A stretch of DNA of 55,381 nucleotides, taken from the NCBI GenBank assembly GCA_017435565.1, contig JAFSEU010000011.1, forward strand, positions 1 to 55,381, written 5' to 3'. Below are positions 23,845 to 32,327 of this stretch, piece after piece; position 1 is the first letter of the stretch; each line of letters opens with the position of its first letter. The translations under genes and the position numbers were made by a program. The stretch is from Oscillospiraceae bacterium (GTDB taxonomy: Bacteria > Bacillota > Clostridia > Oscillospirales > Ruminococcaceae). A model generated the notes under the pieces. That model saw only the letters and a program-made list of their open reading frames with translations. It was not told where the DNA came from and did not search any database.

Positions 23845-25215
23845 ATGCTTAAGAAGCTTCTGGCTTTTTTTGAGGCTGTATTTGTCGTTTTTCTTGTAAT
23901 ACTGATCATCACGATTTTTACATTCTTTATATCTTTTTCAAAGGATAATTCGCTGCCCACTGTTTTCGGACACAGCTTTTTCATTCTTGATACCGATGAT
24001 ATGCAGAACGAAAATGGCAAGGGTATCAATAAAGGCTCACTTGTCATCGCTTCCGACGCTGAGCTTGATTCTCTCAAGGAAGGAATGGTTGTTCTCTGCG
24101 ATGTAAACGATATTGAAGGCGCCGAGCCCGATTATGATGTACTGCGTATATACGGTATCGAACCGGGAAGCGAAACAACGAAATATACTGTTTCAAACGA
24201 AAAAATGGCTTCAAACCGAACATATATAATTGATAAGGATAAAATCGTGGCAAAGTGTAAATATTCGAGTGAGCTTTTAGGTCAGGTTATCGCGTTTTCA
24301 CGCACATCACAGGGCATACTCACGCTGGTGATTATACCCTGCGTCGTACTTATCGCTCTGCAGATTGTTCATATTGTTGGAAGGGCAAGGCGTAACAAAT
24401 TTGAACAGGTCGAGCTTGAAACCTTTGAATTTCCGAGCGATATGACATTCCCCGATGATGAGCAGAGCCCGCTTTATGACCCGACAAAATCCGATTATTC
24501 CCAAAAGACCGATGTTGAAGAATTTTTCAATAAGGATTATAAAAGCGCATCAAAGCGCAGGAAAAAATCCGTTGCCGAAGATATCGATGATTCAAACACA
24601 AAGAAGGCTTCCGAAAAATCATTTCAGAGTGCTGATTCGGATTTGAAAAATGCTGACAAAGGCTCTTTGAAAAAATCAAAGAAGGCTGAAAAAGAAGCAA
24701 ATGACGCAAATGCAGTTTCTGTTGCGATAAAGGAAGAAAAGGCACAGCCTGTGTCTGAAAAGACAAAACAGGACGAAAATACGCCTTCTGAAGAAGTAAA
24801 AACCGAAGAAGTAAGCAAAGCTGCTGAAAATTCGGTTGATACAAAGGCAACACCTGCTGCAAAAAAGGCTGTTGCTGAAGCAGATGAGCAAAATACTGAT
24901 GCAGTTGATAATGTGACTGTTGTTCAGGCTAAAGTTCAGCCTTTGCAGTCGCAGGAACCTGCTGAAGCGACCTCTGAAGAATCTGAAAGCGCCAAGGCTT
25001 GTGAGCCTGTTGCTGAAAAGGTTGCAGAAGAACATACAGCTGAAGCACCTGTAAAAGTATCTGTCGAAGAACCCAAATCGGCTGAAAAGCCTGCAGGTGA
25101 GCGACCCAAAAAGAAGACTACCGTCAAAAAGCGTGCGGTTGTCAAAAAAGGCCCCTCCGCTTCTGCGGCTGACCTTTTAAAAGCAATCGATACCGAATCG
25201 AAAAAGCTTAAATAA
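23845..25215 (+). CDS. Signal peptidase I-like (S26B) membrane protein lacking the catalytic triad, with long charged tail
   Basis: This 456-residue protein starts with a membrane helix (~8-31) and an S26-like extracytoplasmic domain: VFGHSFFILDTDDM aligns with the ...TGSMEP box and INKGSLVIAS with the KGDxV strand. The nucleophile position is Asp52 instead of Ser, and the THRI His position is Leu100 (DVLRI). A second helix (~156-178) precedes ~275 residues of cytoplasmic low-complexity sequence rich in Lys, Glu and Ala, ending in a KKKTTVKKRAVVKK-type basic stretch. It is therefore probably not a peptidase. The tail could bind nucleic acid or an acidic partner; that is speculation. Confidence 0.75.
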   Translation: MLKKLLAFFEAVFVVFLVILIITIFTFFISFSKDNSLPTVFGHSFFILDTDDMQNENGKGINKGSLVIASDAELDSLKEGMVVLCDVNDIEGAEPDYDVLRIYGIEPGSETTKYTVSNEKMASNRTYIIDKDKIVAKCKYSSELLGQVIAFSRTSQGILTLVIIPCVVLIALQIVHIVGRARRNKFEQVELETFEFPSDMTFPDDEQSPLYDPTKSDYSQKTDVEEFFNKDYKSASKRRKKSVAEDIDDSNTKKASEKSFQSADSDLKNADKGSLKKSKKAEKEANDANAVSVAIKEEKAQPVSEKTKQDENTPSEEVKTEEVSKAAENSVDTKATPAAKKAVAEADEQNTDAVDNVTVVQAKVQPLQSQEPAEATSEESESAKACEPVAEKVAEEHTAEAPVKVSVEEPKSAEKPAGERPKKKTTVKKRAVVKKGPSASAADLLKAIDTESKKLK

Positions 25216-25221
25216 ACCAAT

Positions 25222-25261
25222 AGCTCCGATGTCTTTTAAGATGTCGGAGCTGTATTTTTTT
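25222..25261 (+). terminator. Terminator after the signal-peptidase-like gene
   Basis: A 14-bp stem from 25222 to 25251 (AGCTCCGATGTCTT with AAGATGTCGGAGCT, two G-U pairs, loop TT), then a T-rich tail to about 25261. Confidence 0.9.
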
Positions 25262-25350
25262 GCCGTAAATGTGCTCAATTATAATTGCATATTATTTTTT
25301 CGCCGTTAATATTATTTAAAGAATACTATCGGTGAAAGGAAATATTGTTG

Positions 25351-26871
25351 ATGAACAGCAAATCAATTACAAAAAACGTAGTTTTTCTGACTGTGATGAA
25401 TGTTCTTATGCAGTCGCTCGGTCTGATTGTAAATGTCTGTATTACAAGGCAGCTCGGAACAGCAACCATCGGCTCTGTTTCATTGCTCGGAACGTTTTAC
25501 GGACTTCTTTGCATAATTGCAAGTGCAAACGTTTTTGTATGCACAAGCAGACTCGGAGCAGGCGAGGAGGGCAGGGGCGGAAACAGCGATGCTATTTTGC
25601 GATATGCTCTTATATTTTCGCTGACCGTTACTGCGTTTACCTGCATTGGCGCCACATTGCTGTGCGATTATATATTGTCGAGAATGAAAACAACGCTTAC
25701 TAAAAAGGCCGTGATGCTTCTTTTGTGCGGTCTGCCTCTTTCAAGTATCGGCGCTGCCTATAAGGGCTTTTTTAACAGCAAGCGTATGCAATATATCCCC
25801 GCTTTTGCCGATATATCAGAGTTTCTTGTAAAAAGCGGCGTACTGATGTTTTTTGTGCAGTTTTTCGTTAAGGGTAACAGGCTTGACATCTATTCGTCAA
25901 TAGCGCTGAGTACGATTTGCGGCGAGAGCGTTTCGCTGATTTTAATGCTTGTTATGAGAAAAATTAAATGTGAAAAAAGCCGCAGTAAGGTTTCGATGAG
26001 CTTTGGAAGGTTCGTATTGCTGTCCGTACCGATTATGCTTAACAGCTACGTCTGTGCATTTTTAAGCAGTGCAAATGATTTTTTAATGCCGCTGACATTG
26101 CGCCAGTCGGGCAGTAATATGACCGATGCACTTTCAAAGTTCGGGATTTTTGAGGCAATCGTTCTGCCGATATTGTTTTTTCCTTCGTGCGTCATTTCAA
26201 GCCTTTCCTCAATAATTCTTCCCGAGGTTTCGAGAGCTTTGGGCAAAAACAGAACGGACGAGGTCAACAGGCTGACCGGCAAGGCGGCAAAAATCACACT
26301 CACATATTCGATTTTTATCGCCTGCGTGATTTATTTCAAGGGTTCGCAGATTGCGCAAATAATTTCAAATGAGCCTCTGGCGGGTAAAACACTTTGCCTG
26401 CTGTGTCCCATTATACCGTTTATATATCTTGAGATTATTCTGGAAGCGATTATCAAGGGCCTGGGGAAGCACGGGTTTTCTTCGATAAATTATCTTGCTG
26501 AATACGTTGTGCGGATATCGCTTCTGCTTGTGTGCGTTCCGCTTATGGGTTTTGGCGGCGTAATAATTTCATATGCTATGAGCAATATATGCGGAAATAC
26601 CGCACGGATTGTTATGCTGACTATGCATAAGGCGATGACTGTAAAACCATTTGAATATATCGTTTTGCCATTTGTGTTTTCACTTGTGTCCGTTTCTGTT
26701 ACAAATGTTGTTTGTTCAAGAATTGTTTTTGCCGATAAACTTATCGGTGTGATAATATTTATTCTTTCGGCGTTGCTGTTGTATATGCTGATGTACTCGT
26801 TTTTTGAAAAGGCAATATCATATAAGAACTCACGCACAGGCGGAACTCTTGAGAGAGTGCATAATACATAA
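25351..26871 (+). CDS. MATE-like oligosaccharide/lipid flippase (SpoVB/PST family)
   Basis: This 506-residue polytopic protein has about 14 helices. The N-terminal segment (SKSITKNVVFLTVMNVLMQS, ITRQLGTATIG) and the mid-protein NDFLMPLTLRQSG and FPSCVISSLSSIILPEVSRA match the MOP-exporter group, which includes stage V sporulation protein B and polysaccharide flippases. It probably moves an undecaprenyl-linked or similar precursor across the membrane; the substrate is not deducible. ATG 25351 follows GAAAGGA by ~10 bases. It is monocistronic and converges on the ATPase gene. Confidence 0.85.
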   Translation: MNSKSITKNVVFLTVMNVLMQSLGLIVNVCITRQLGTATIGSVSLLGTFYGLLCIIASANVFVCTSRLGAGEEGRGGNSDAILRYALIFSLTVTAFTCIGATLLCDYILSRMKTTLTKKAVMLLLCGLPLSSIGAAYKGFFNSKRMQYIPAFADISEFLVKSGVLMFFVQFFVKGNRLDIYSSIALSTICGESVSLILMLVMRKIKCEKSRSKVSMSFGRFVLLSVPIMLNSYVCAFLSSANDFLMPLTLRQSGSNMTDALSKFGIFEAIVLPILFFPSCVISSLSSIILPEVSRALGKNRTDEVNRLTGKAAKITLTYSIFIACVIYFKGSQIAQIISNEPLAGKTLCLLCPIIPFIYLEIILEAIIKGLGKHGFSSINYLAEYVVRISLLLVCVPLMGFGGVIISYAMSNICGNTARIVMLTMHKAMTVKPFEYIVLPFVFSLVSVSVTNVVCSRIVFADKLIGVIIFILSALLLYMLMYSFFEKAISYKNSRTGGTLERVHNT

Positions 26872-26874
26872 ACA

Positions 26875-26908
26875 AAAGGTGCCCTTGAAATTTTTCAGGA
26901 GCACCTTT
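26875..26908. terminator. Bidirectional terminator between the flippase and the Ca2+-ATPase
   Basis: AAAGGTGC (26875-26882) pairs with GCACCTTT (26901-26908), extended by a CTTGAA/TTCAGG inner stem. The T tract is better on the minus strand (TTTTGTTTAT). It serves two convergent genes whose stops are 46 bases apart. Confidence 0.8.
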
Positions 26909-26917
26909 AACATTGGT

Positions 26918-29524
26918 TTATTTATTTTTACCAAAAATCCCCGATAAAATCGGCACTGCAAAAGCAAAGGCAAGCGCTATCCGCCAAAGGTGTCCGCTGA
27001 GCTTTGCAAAGCCGAATACAATGCGCAGCTGCGGAACGAATAAAGCACACATAAGCATAATGGCAGAAAAAATAACTGCAAGAATCAGCTTTGGATTGTT
27101 CAGATAGTTCACCGAAAACAGTCCGCCCGTCTCCGATTTGCATTCAAAAACGTGAATAAGCTGTGAAAATACAAGTGTTATCATAGCACAGGTGCGTGCC
27201 TGCTCGATTGTTGCCGAGCGTGAAAGAACAAGCGAAAAACAGCCCAATGTGCACAGCCCGATAAAAATTCCGCGAAAGGCAATTTTTGAAGCCAGACCGT
27301 TTGCAAAAAAGCTTTCCGTGCTCTTGCGCGGCTTGCGGTTCATCGTGTTTTTATCATTTGGTTCAAGCCCCAAGGCAATTGCAGGCAGACCGTCTGTCAC
27401 AAGATTTACCAAAAGCAGCTGCACGGGCAGCAGTACAATCGGCATTCCGAAAGTTATGCCGATGAACATTGTGAATACCTCTCCGATGTTGCAGGAAAGA
27501 AGATACCGCACGAATTTTCGTATGTTTGCGTATATGCCTCTTCCTTCGGAAACTGCCTTGACGAGAGTCGAAAAGTTGTCGTCAAGCAGAACGACATCCG
27601 CCGCCTCCCGTGTGACATCGGTTCCGCTGATGCCCATTGCCACGCCGACATCCGCCTCCTTGATTGCGGGTGCATCGTTGATTCCGTCACCCGTCATCGT
27701 GACAATATGCCCTTTTGATTTGAAGGCACGCACAATTCTAAGCTTGTGCGCAGGAGCTACTCTTGCAAAAATATCAACATCGGAGATTATTTCGCAAAGT
27801 TCATTGTCATTCATTGCGTCAAGCTCCTTGCCCGTAATTACAACGCCGTCGTCACCGCAAAGACCAATCATTTTTCCGATAGACTTTGCCGTAAGATAAT
27901 GGTCACCTGTTATCATCACAGGTCTGATATGCGCCCTCTTGCATTGTGCAATGGCGGCTTTTACTTCACTTCTCGGCGGGTCAAGCATGGCTGCTACACC
28001 TAAAAATATCATTGACCTTTCGCAGTCGGCTTTATGTTTAGTCACCTTTTGTGCAAGAAGCAGAACTCTCAAGCCCTGCGAGGTGTATTTGTTTACATCG
28101 CTTTCGATAATCTTTCTGAATTCGGGTGTAATTCTTTTGATTTCCGAATTCTCTATGTAGTAATCACAGTCGGAAAAAATTATATCGAATGCGCCCTTTG
28201 TATAAGAAACCGAAATTCCGGTAGCAGTGTCGCAAAGCACGGTCATACGCTTGCGCTTACTATCAAATGCAATTTCATCGACCTTTCTGTAAAGAGGACT
28301 CAGCATTTGTGCTGTAATGCCTCCCTTGGCGCTAGCAATCAGCATGGCAATTTCAGTCGGGTCGCCTGAAACATCGAAATTTTCGGAGGATTTTCCCTTG
28401 TCAATTCTTGATGATGAACAGATTACTGCGCATTTTAAAGCTTCTGAAAGGTCTGAATGATCCTTGGCGTGCACCTTTTCGCCGTTTTGTGTAACGCTGC
28501 CGTGCATTGAGTAGCCCTGACCTGTAAAGCTGTATTCATGCTCGGCTGTTCTGATGTGTTTCACACACATTTTGTTCATAGTGAGCGTACCTGTTTTGTC
28601 GGTGCAGATTACCGATGTACAGCCGAGCGTTTCTACGCTGTGCAGCTTGTTTACAAGAGCTTTTTGTCTGAGCATTCGGTTTACCGCAAGAGCAAGTGCA
28701 ATAGTGACAGTCGCAGGCAGCCCTTCGGGAATAGCGGCAATTGCAATCGAAATGCCCGTCATCAGCATATCAAATACAGGCTCGCCCCTTAAAATGCCTG
28801 CAAGAAAAACCGCAATGCACACACCGATGCAGATGAGGGCAAGCGTTTTTCCCAATTCGCCAAGCCGTATCTGAAGCGGTGTTTTGACAGCGGAGATATC
28901 GTCGATCATTGTTGATATATTTCCCATCTGCGTGTTTTTTCCGGTGGCAATTACCATTGCAACGCACTTACCTTTGGTGATAGAGCATCCCGAATACAGC
29001 ACGCAGCTTTGTCCGATTGAATTATCGCTGTGGCTCATTTTTCCGTTTTCTTTGTGAACGGGGACGCTTTCACCTGTAAGCGGAGATTCGTCCGAAAATA
29101 AATCCGCACTTTGAAGCACCACGCAGTCAGCAGGTATTTTGTCGCCGCAGCGCAGAAGAATAATGTCGCCGCAGACCAGCTCTTTTGAGGGGATTTTTCG
29201 CAGCTTTGTGTTTCTGATTACGCTCGCTTCGGGTGCGGCAAGCTCTTTTAGCTTTTCAAGCGTCCTCTCGGTTCTGTATTCCTGTATAAAACCTAAGATA
29301 GCATTCATAAGAACAATTGCAATTATGGTTATGCTGTCAAAAAAATCGCCAAGTATCAGCGAAATTGCTGTGGCACCAAGCAGGATTATTACCATAATGT
29401 CGCGAAACTGATTTACAAATATCAGAAGCGGTCTGCTCTTCGAGCCTGCTTCAATTGTGTTTTCACCGTTTTCTCTGAGCCGTCTTTGAGCTTCGTTTTC
29501 GCTCAGTCCCTTATATTCCTTCAT
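26918..29524 (-). CDS. Calcium-transporting P-type ATPase (type II)
   Basis: This 868-residue cation pump is encoded on the minus strand, opposite to its neighbours. It has an N-terminal actuator domain with SPLTGESVPVHK, the phosphorylation motif CTDKTGTLTMNK, the nucleotide domain with KGAFDIIF and MITGDHYLTA, and the hinge VTMTGDGINDAPAIKEAD. Helix 4 carries AIPEGLPATVT and helix 6 LLVNLVTDGLPAIALG. These Glu, Asn, Thr and Asp positions match SERCA-like Ca2+ sites and point to Ca2+ export. The start at 29524 is set by GGGAGG eight bases upstream; an ATG at 29569 is less likely. It is the only minus-strand protein gene in the window. Confidence 0.93.
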   Translation of the reverse strand: MKEYKGLSENEAQRRLRENGENTIEAGSKSRPLLIFVNQFRDIMVIILLGATAISLILGDFFDSITIIAIVLMNAILGFIQEYRTERTLEKLKELAAPEASVIRNTKLRKIPSKELVCGDIILLRCGDKIPADCVVLQSADLFSDESPLTGESVPVHKENGKMSHSDNSIGQSCVLYSGCSITKGKCVAMVIATGKNTQMGNISTMIDDISAVKTPLQIRLGELGKTLALICIGVCIAVFLAGILRGEPVFDMLMTGISIAIAAIPEGLPATVTIALALAVNRMLRQKALVNKLHSVETLGCTSVICTDKTGTLTMNKMCVKHIRTAEHEYSFTGQGYSMHGSVTQNGEKVHAKDHSDLSEALKCAVICSSSRIDKGKSSENFDVSGDPTEIAMLIASAKGGITAQMLSPLYRKVDEIAFDSKRKRMTVLCDTATGISVSYTKGAFDIIFSDCDYYIENSEIKRITPEFRKIIESDVNKYTSQGLRVLLLAQKVTKHKADCERSMIFLGVAAMLDPPRSEVKAAIAQCKRAHIRPVMITGDHYLTAKSIGKMIGLCGDDGVVITGKELDAMNDNELCEIISDVDIFARVAPAHKLRIVRAFKSKGHIVTMTGDGINDAPAIKEADVGVAMGISGTDVTREAADVVLLDDNFSTLVKAVSEGRGIYANIRKFVRYLLSCNIGEVFTMFIGITFGMPIVLLPVQLLLVNLVTDGLPAIALGLEPNDKNTMNRKPRKSTESFFANGLASKIAFRGIFIGLCTLGCFSLVLSRSATIEQARTCAMITLVFSQLIHVFECKSETGGLFSVNYLNNPKLILAVIFSAIMLMCALFVPQLRIVFGFAKLSGHLWRIALAFAFAVPILSGIFGKNK

Positions 29525-29862
29525 TGACGTTCCTCCCTTTGATTTTTTGTGGAAAATACCTTTGTCCATAAATTTATATTCACATTATTTTGCTTATATA
29601 CGCTTTGTAATATCATTATTTTTGTGGAAAAGTGTGTTGAAAACGTTGAAAAACAACGCAAATTCGGGACGAGGTTTTTTGAAAAACGGTTGAATGTGAA
29701 CTTTAATACACAAAATTAAAAATAAATAGTTAACGATGTATACCCTTTGTCGAATTCATAAAATTTATGAAATATAATGTTTAATTATGAAATCTATAAT
29801 TTACTTGCAAAATGTCTTAATCGGTTGTATAATATATAAATGTTGGGAGGCTTTGTGAAAAA
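29525..29862. other. Divergent intergenic region between the Ca2+-ATPase and the pyridoxal kinase
   Basis: This is 338 A/T-rich bases between two divergently read genes. It holds the pdxK-side promoter at 29805-29833 and a small CGTTG/CAACG hairpin near 29645-29659. No convincing minus-strand -35/-10 pair was found for the ATPase by eye, and no open frame worth calling. Confidence 0.5.
29805..29833 (+). promoter_or_regulatory. Promoter of the vitamin B6 salvage genes
   Basis: TTGCAA at 29805-29810, a 17-bp spacer and TATAAT at 29828-29833. The predicted start is ~29840, about 23 bases before the ATG. Confidence 0.75.
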
Positions 29863-30699
29863 ATGATACAATCTGTTCCTAAAGTAGCTTGTATAAATGA
29901 TTTGTCCGGTTATGGCAGATGCTCGCTGTCAACCGCAATTTCGATACTTTCTGTTTGCGGTATTCAGCCCTGTGCGGTGCCTACTGCTGTATTGTCGAAG
30001 CATACCGGCTTTGAAGGCTTTCATTTTACCGATTTGTCAGGTTCGCTAGAACCCTTTTTCAAATCATGGGATGACCTTTGTTTTGATGGGATTTACACCG
30101 GTTTTCTGGGCTCTCTTTCCCAGATTTCCGTCGTAGAGAGTTTTATCAAGGAGCATAAATCCTGTCAGCAAAAGGCACCGATTGTTGTTGTCGATACAGT
30201 AATGGGGGACAACGGCAGACTCTATTCAACATATACAATGGAGATGTGCAAGGCTTTAAAGTCGCTTGTTGCCATTGCCGACGTAATCACCCCGAATGTC
30301 ACGGAAGCCTGCTTTCTGACCGATACGGAGTATTGCGGCGATAAGCTGAGCGATAATGACTGCCGTATTCTATGTGAAAAGCTGAGAGAGCTTGGTGCAA
30401 AATCTGCTGTAATTACGGGAATCAGGCGCAACAGCAGCGTTTTGAATTATATTTGTTCCGATAATGTAAATGATATATACGAGGTTCACAGAACGAACCA
30501 TATTTTCAGTGGAACAGGTGATATTTTTTCTTCGATCGTAACGGCGTTTCTTGTTGCAGGTAAAAGTCTGCAATGCGCAGTTGAAGCTGCAGGAAGCTTT
30601 ATATCCGAGACAACGCAGTATACTCTAAGCTCTGCGGATAATAACAGCGATGGCGTGATTTTTGAGCCGTTTCTTAAAAATTTGGGGGGATTGTTGTGA
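29863..30699 (+). CDS. pdxY: Pyridoxal/pyridoxamine kinase
   Basis: This 278-residue ribokinase-superfamily enzyme phosphorylates B6 vitamers with ATP. N-terminal NDLSGYGRCSL and AVLSKHTGF are characteristic of the PdxK/PdxY group. VVVDTVMGDNGRLYS follows, then ITPNVTEACFL. The anion-hole and catalytic Asp lie in SGTGDIFSSIVTA. The stop overlaps the start of an ECF transporter substrate component, supporting a salvage role. GGGAGG is 12 bases before the ATG. The gene symbol distinguishes it only loosely from other B6 kinases. Confidence 0.9.
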   Translation: MIQSVPKVACINDLSGYGRCSLSTAISILSVCGIQPCAVPTAVLSKHTGFEGFHFTDLSGSLEPFFKSWDDLCFDGIYTGFLGSLSQISVVESFIKEHKSCQQKAPIVVVDTVMGDNGRLYSTYTMEMCKALKSLVAIADVITPNVTEACFLTDTEYCGDKLSDNDCRILCEKLRELGAKSAVITGIRRNSSVLNYICSDNVNDIYEVHRTNHIFSGTGDIFSSIVTAFLVAGKSLQCAVEAAGSFISETTQYTLSSADNNSDGVIFEPFLKNLGGLL

Positions 30700-31190
30700 A
30701 AAAAACATTGCTGATGACAAAATCCGCTGTATTTGCGGCTCTGATATGTCTTGCGATTTTTATCCATGTTCCGACATTTAACGGATATGTTCACGCAGGC
30801 GACGGTCTGATATATACTGCGGCGATGGTTCTGCCGTTTCCCTACTGCATTTTTTCGGCAGCATTCGGTGCTGCACTTTCCGATGTTCTGTCGGGCTATG
30901 CGATATATGCGATTCCGACCTTTATTATAAAGTCGCTTAATGTGTGCTGCTTTTATTTTGTCAGGGATTCAAAAAAGCTTATTACCAAAAAAACTGTGCT
31001 GGTTTCTGTATTATCAGGTGTTGTAACAACTGTCGGTTATCTTCTTACCGACACGATATTGTGGGGCAATTTTACAGCACAGCTCATAAGGACGCTTCCG
31101 GGAAATATCCTGCAGGCAGCTTTCGGAACGATTCTTTTCATTGCTTTGGGTAAGGTGCTTGAGACAAGCAGACTCGGAAGGAGAATATGA
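30696..31190 (+). CDS. ECF transporter S component, probably for a vitamin B6 vitamer
   Basis: This 164-residue integral membrane protein has six predicted helices. It begins KKTLLMTKSAVFAALICLA, the start typical of ECF S components, followed by VPTFNGYVHAGDGLIYTAAM, a family-like loop (GDxxI) at the substrate site. It needs the shared EcfA/A'/T energising module, which is not in this window. The GTG start overlaps the kinase stop (GTGA), so translation is coupled. By association the substrate should be pyridoxine, pyridoxal or pyridoxamine; this is inference. Confidence 0.82.
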   Translation: MKKTLLMTKSAVFAALICLAIFIHVPTFNGYVHAGDGLIYTAAMVLPFPYCIFSAAFGAALSDVLSGYAIYAIPTFIIKSLNVCCFYFVRDSKKLITKKTVLVSVLSGVVTTVGYLLTDTILWGNFTAQLIRTLPGNILQAAFGTILFIALGKVLETSRLGRRI

Positions 31191-31699
31191 ACCAAAAAAA
31201 CATTTTTTACTATTTCTGGCACATTGCAGTGCTGCTTATAATGATCGTTATTTTTGCGTTTTCGGCGCAAAGCGGTGCTGAGTCTTCAAACACAAGCTCG
31301 GGTCTTGTTGCGGCGCTTTTGGGTAAACCCGACGCACAATTTGCTGAATTTATGCAAAGCGGCGGTATTTCACCTTATGCAAGCTTTGAGCTTGCGTTGC
31401 GCAAGACCGCGCATTTTCTTGAATATGCCGCGCTCGGCTTCTGTTTTGCTAAAGCGACGTATTATCATACCGATGGTGTTGTCGATGTTATATCTTTTTC
31501 ACTTTTTTTCTGCTCGATGTATGCGCTTTCGGATGAGGTTCACCAGCTTTTTGCGGCAAGTCGTTCGTGCAGTTTGGCTGATGTGCTGATAGATGTGTCG
31601 GGGATAATTTCCGGGGTTTTTACGGCAGTGCTATTTCGTTTTGTAAAGCTGCTGCCGAAACATAAAAATAAATTTAATGGAGGATATGAAAATGGCTGA
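31187..31699 (+). CDS. VanZ-family membrane protein
   Basis: This 170-residue protein has four to five helices and VanZ signatures: IMIVIFAFSAQSG near the N terminus, LRKTAHFLEYAALGF in the middle, and ALSDEVHQLFAASRSCSLAD toward the end. The family was named for teicoplanin resistance but is widespread with no assigned activity. It overlaps the ECF gene by four bases (ATGA) and the mscL start by eight, so the four genes 29863-32180 form a tight operon. Confidence 0.9.
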   Translation: MNQKNIFYYFWHIAVLLIMIVIFAFSAQSGAESSNTSSGLVAALLGKPDAQFAEFMQSGGISPYASFELALRKTAHFLEYAALGFCFAKATYYHTDGVVDVISFSLFFCSMYALSDEVHQLFAASRSCSLADVLIDVSGIISGVFTAVLFRFVKLLPKHKNKFNGGYENG

Positions 31700-32180
31700 G
31701 AAAAAAAAGCTCGATCTTAAAGAGGAAACAAAGAAAAAGCTCGGTATTATCGGCGAGTTTAAGGAATTTATTTCAAAGGGCAACGTTATTGATATGGCAA
31801 TAGGTGTTGTAATGGCGAATGCGTTTACACCCATTGTAAAGTCAATTGTTGACGATATCATTATGCCGCCGATAGGTTTTCTTATCGGAGATAAGGACTT
31901 TTCGGATATGAAATATGTTCTCAAGGAGGGCATTGCCGAGGTGCTCGACGCTGAGGGAAATGTTGTTACTCCCGCAGTTGAAGAGGTTGCAATTCGTTAC
32001 GGCGTTCTTATTACATATGTAATTCAGTTCCTTTTGATTGCACTTTGCGTGTTCTTGATTGTTAAGGTACTCAACAAGTTCAAGCGCAAGAAGGAAGAAG
32101 CTCCCAAAGAAGACCCCAAGCCTTCCGACGAGGTAGTTCTCCTGACAGAAATCAGAGATATGCTCAAAGAGAAGAAATAA
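31692..32180 (+). CDS. mscL: Large-conductance mechanosensitive channel
   Basis: This 162-residue MscL opens under membrane tension to release solutes during osmotic downshock; the family is pentameric. The amphipathic N terminus and first helix read FKEFISKGNVIDMAIGVVMA and NAFTPIVKSIVDDIIMPPIG. An extracellular loop (~70-95) precedes helix 2 (YVIQFLLIALCVFLIVKVLN) and a charged C-terminal bundle ending in RDMLKEKK. Start 31692 is preferred to 31686 because GGAGG at 31679-31683 is too close to the latter. A strong terminator follows. Confidence 0.95.
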   Translation: MAEKKKLDLKEETKKKLGIIGEFKEFISKGNVIDMAIGVVMANAFTPIVKSIVDDIIMPPIGFLIGDKDFSDMKYVLKEGIAEVLDAEGNVVTPAVEEVAIRYGVLITYVIQFLLIALCVFLIVKVLNKFKRKKEEAPKEDPKPSDEVVLLTEIRDMLKEKK

Positions 32181-32190
32181 TTGTTTTGAA

Positions 32191-32226
32191 AAATCTCCGC
32201 ATCGGTTTTGGATGCGGAGATTTTTT
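32191..32226 (+). terminator. Terminator of the pdxY-mscL operon
   Basis: AAATCTCCGCATC (32191-32203) pairs perfectly with GATGCGGAGATTT (32211-32223), followed by TTT. Confidence 0.93.
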
Positions 32227-32249
32227 GCGTTTTTTATGCCGCAAAGCTC

Positions 32250-32278
32250 TTGTAATTTGATTTTGTTTCTGATATAAT
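32250..32278 (+). promoter_or_regulatory. Promoter of galE
   Basis: TTGTAA at 32250-32255, a 17-bp spacer and TATAAT at 32273-32278, 50 bases before the galE ATG. Confidence 0.7.
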
Positions 32279-32327
32279 ATATTATGTGTTTTTATGTCAA
32301 ATTTAAAGGCGAAAGGTATGTTTTAAT

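Noticed and set aside
27192..27899. Long plus-strand frame (235 codons) opposite the Ca2+-ATPase
   Set aside because: Composition is that of an antisense shadow (Ser/Arg/Pro rich, no motif), while the minus strand encodes all P-type ATPase motifs.
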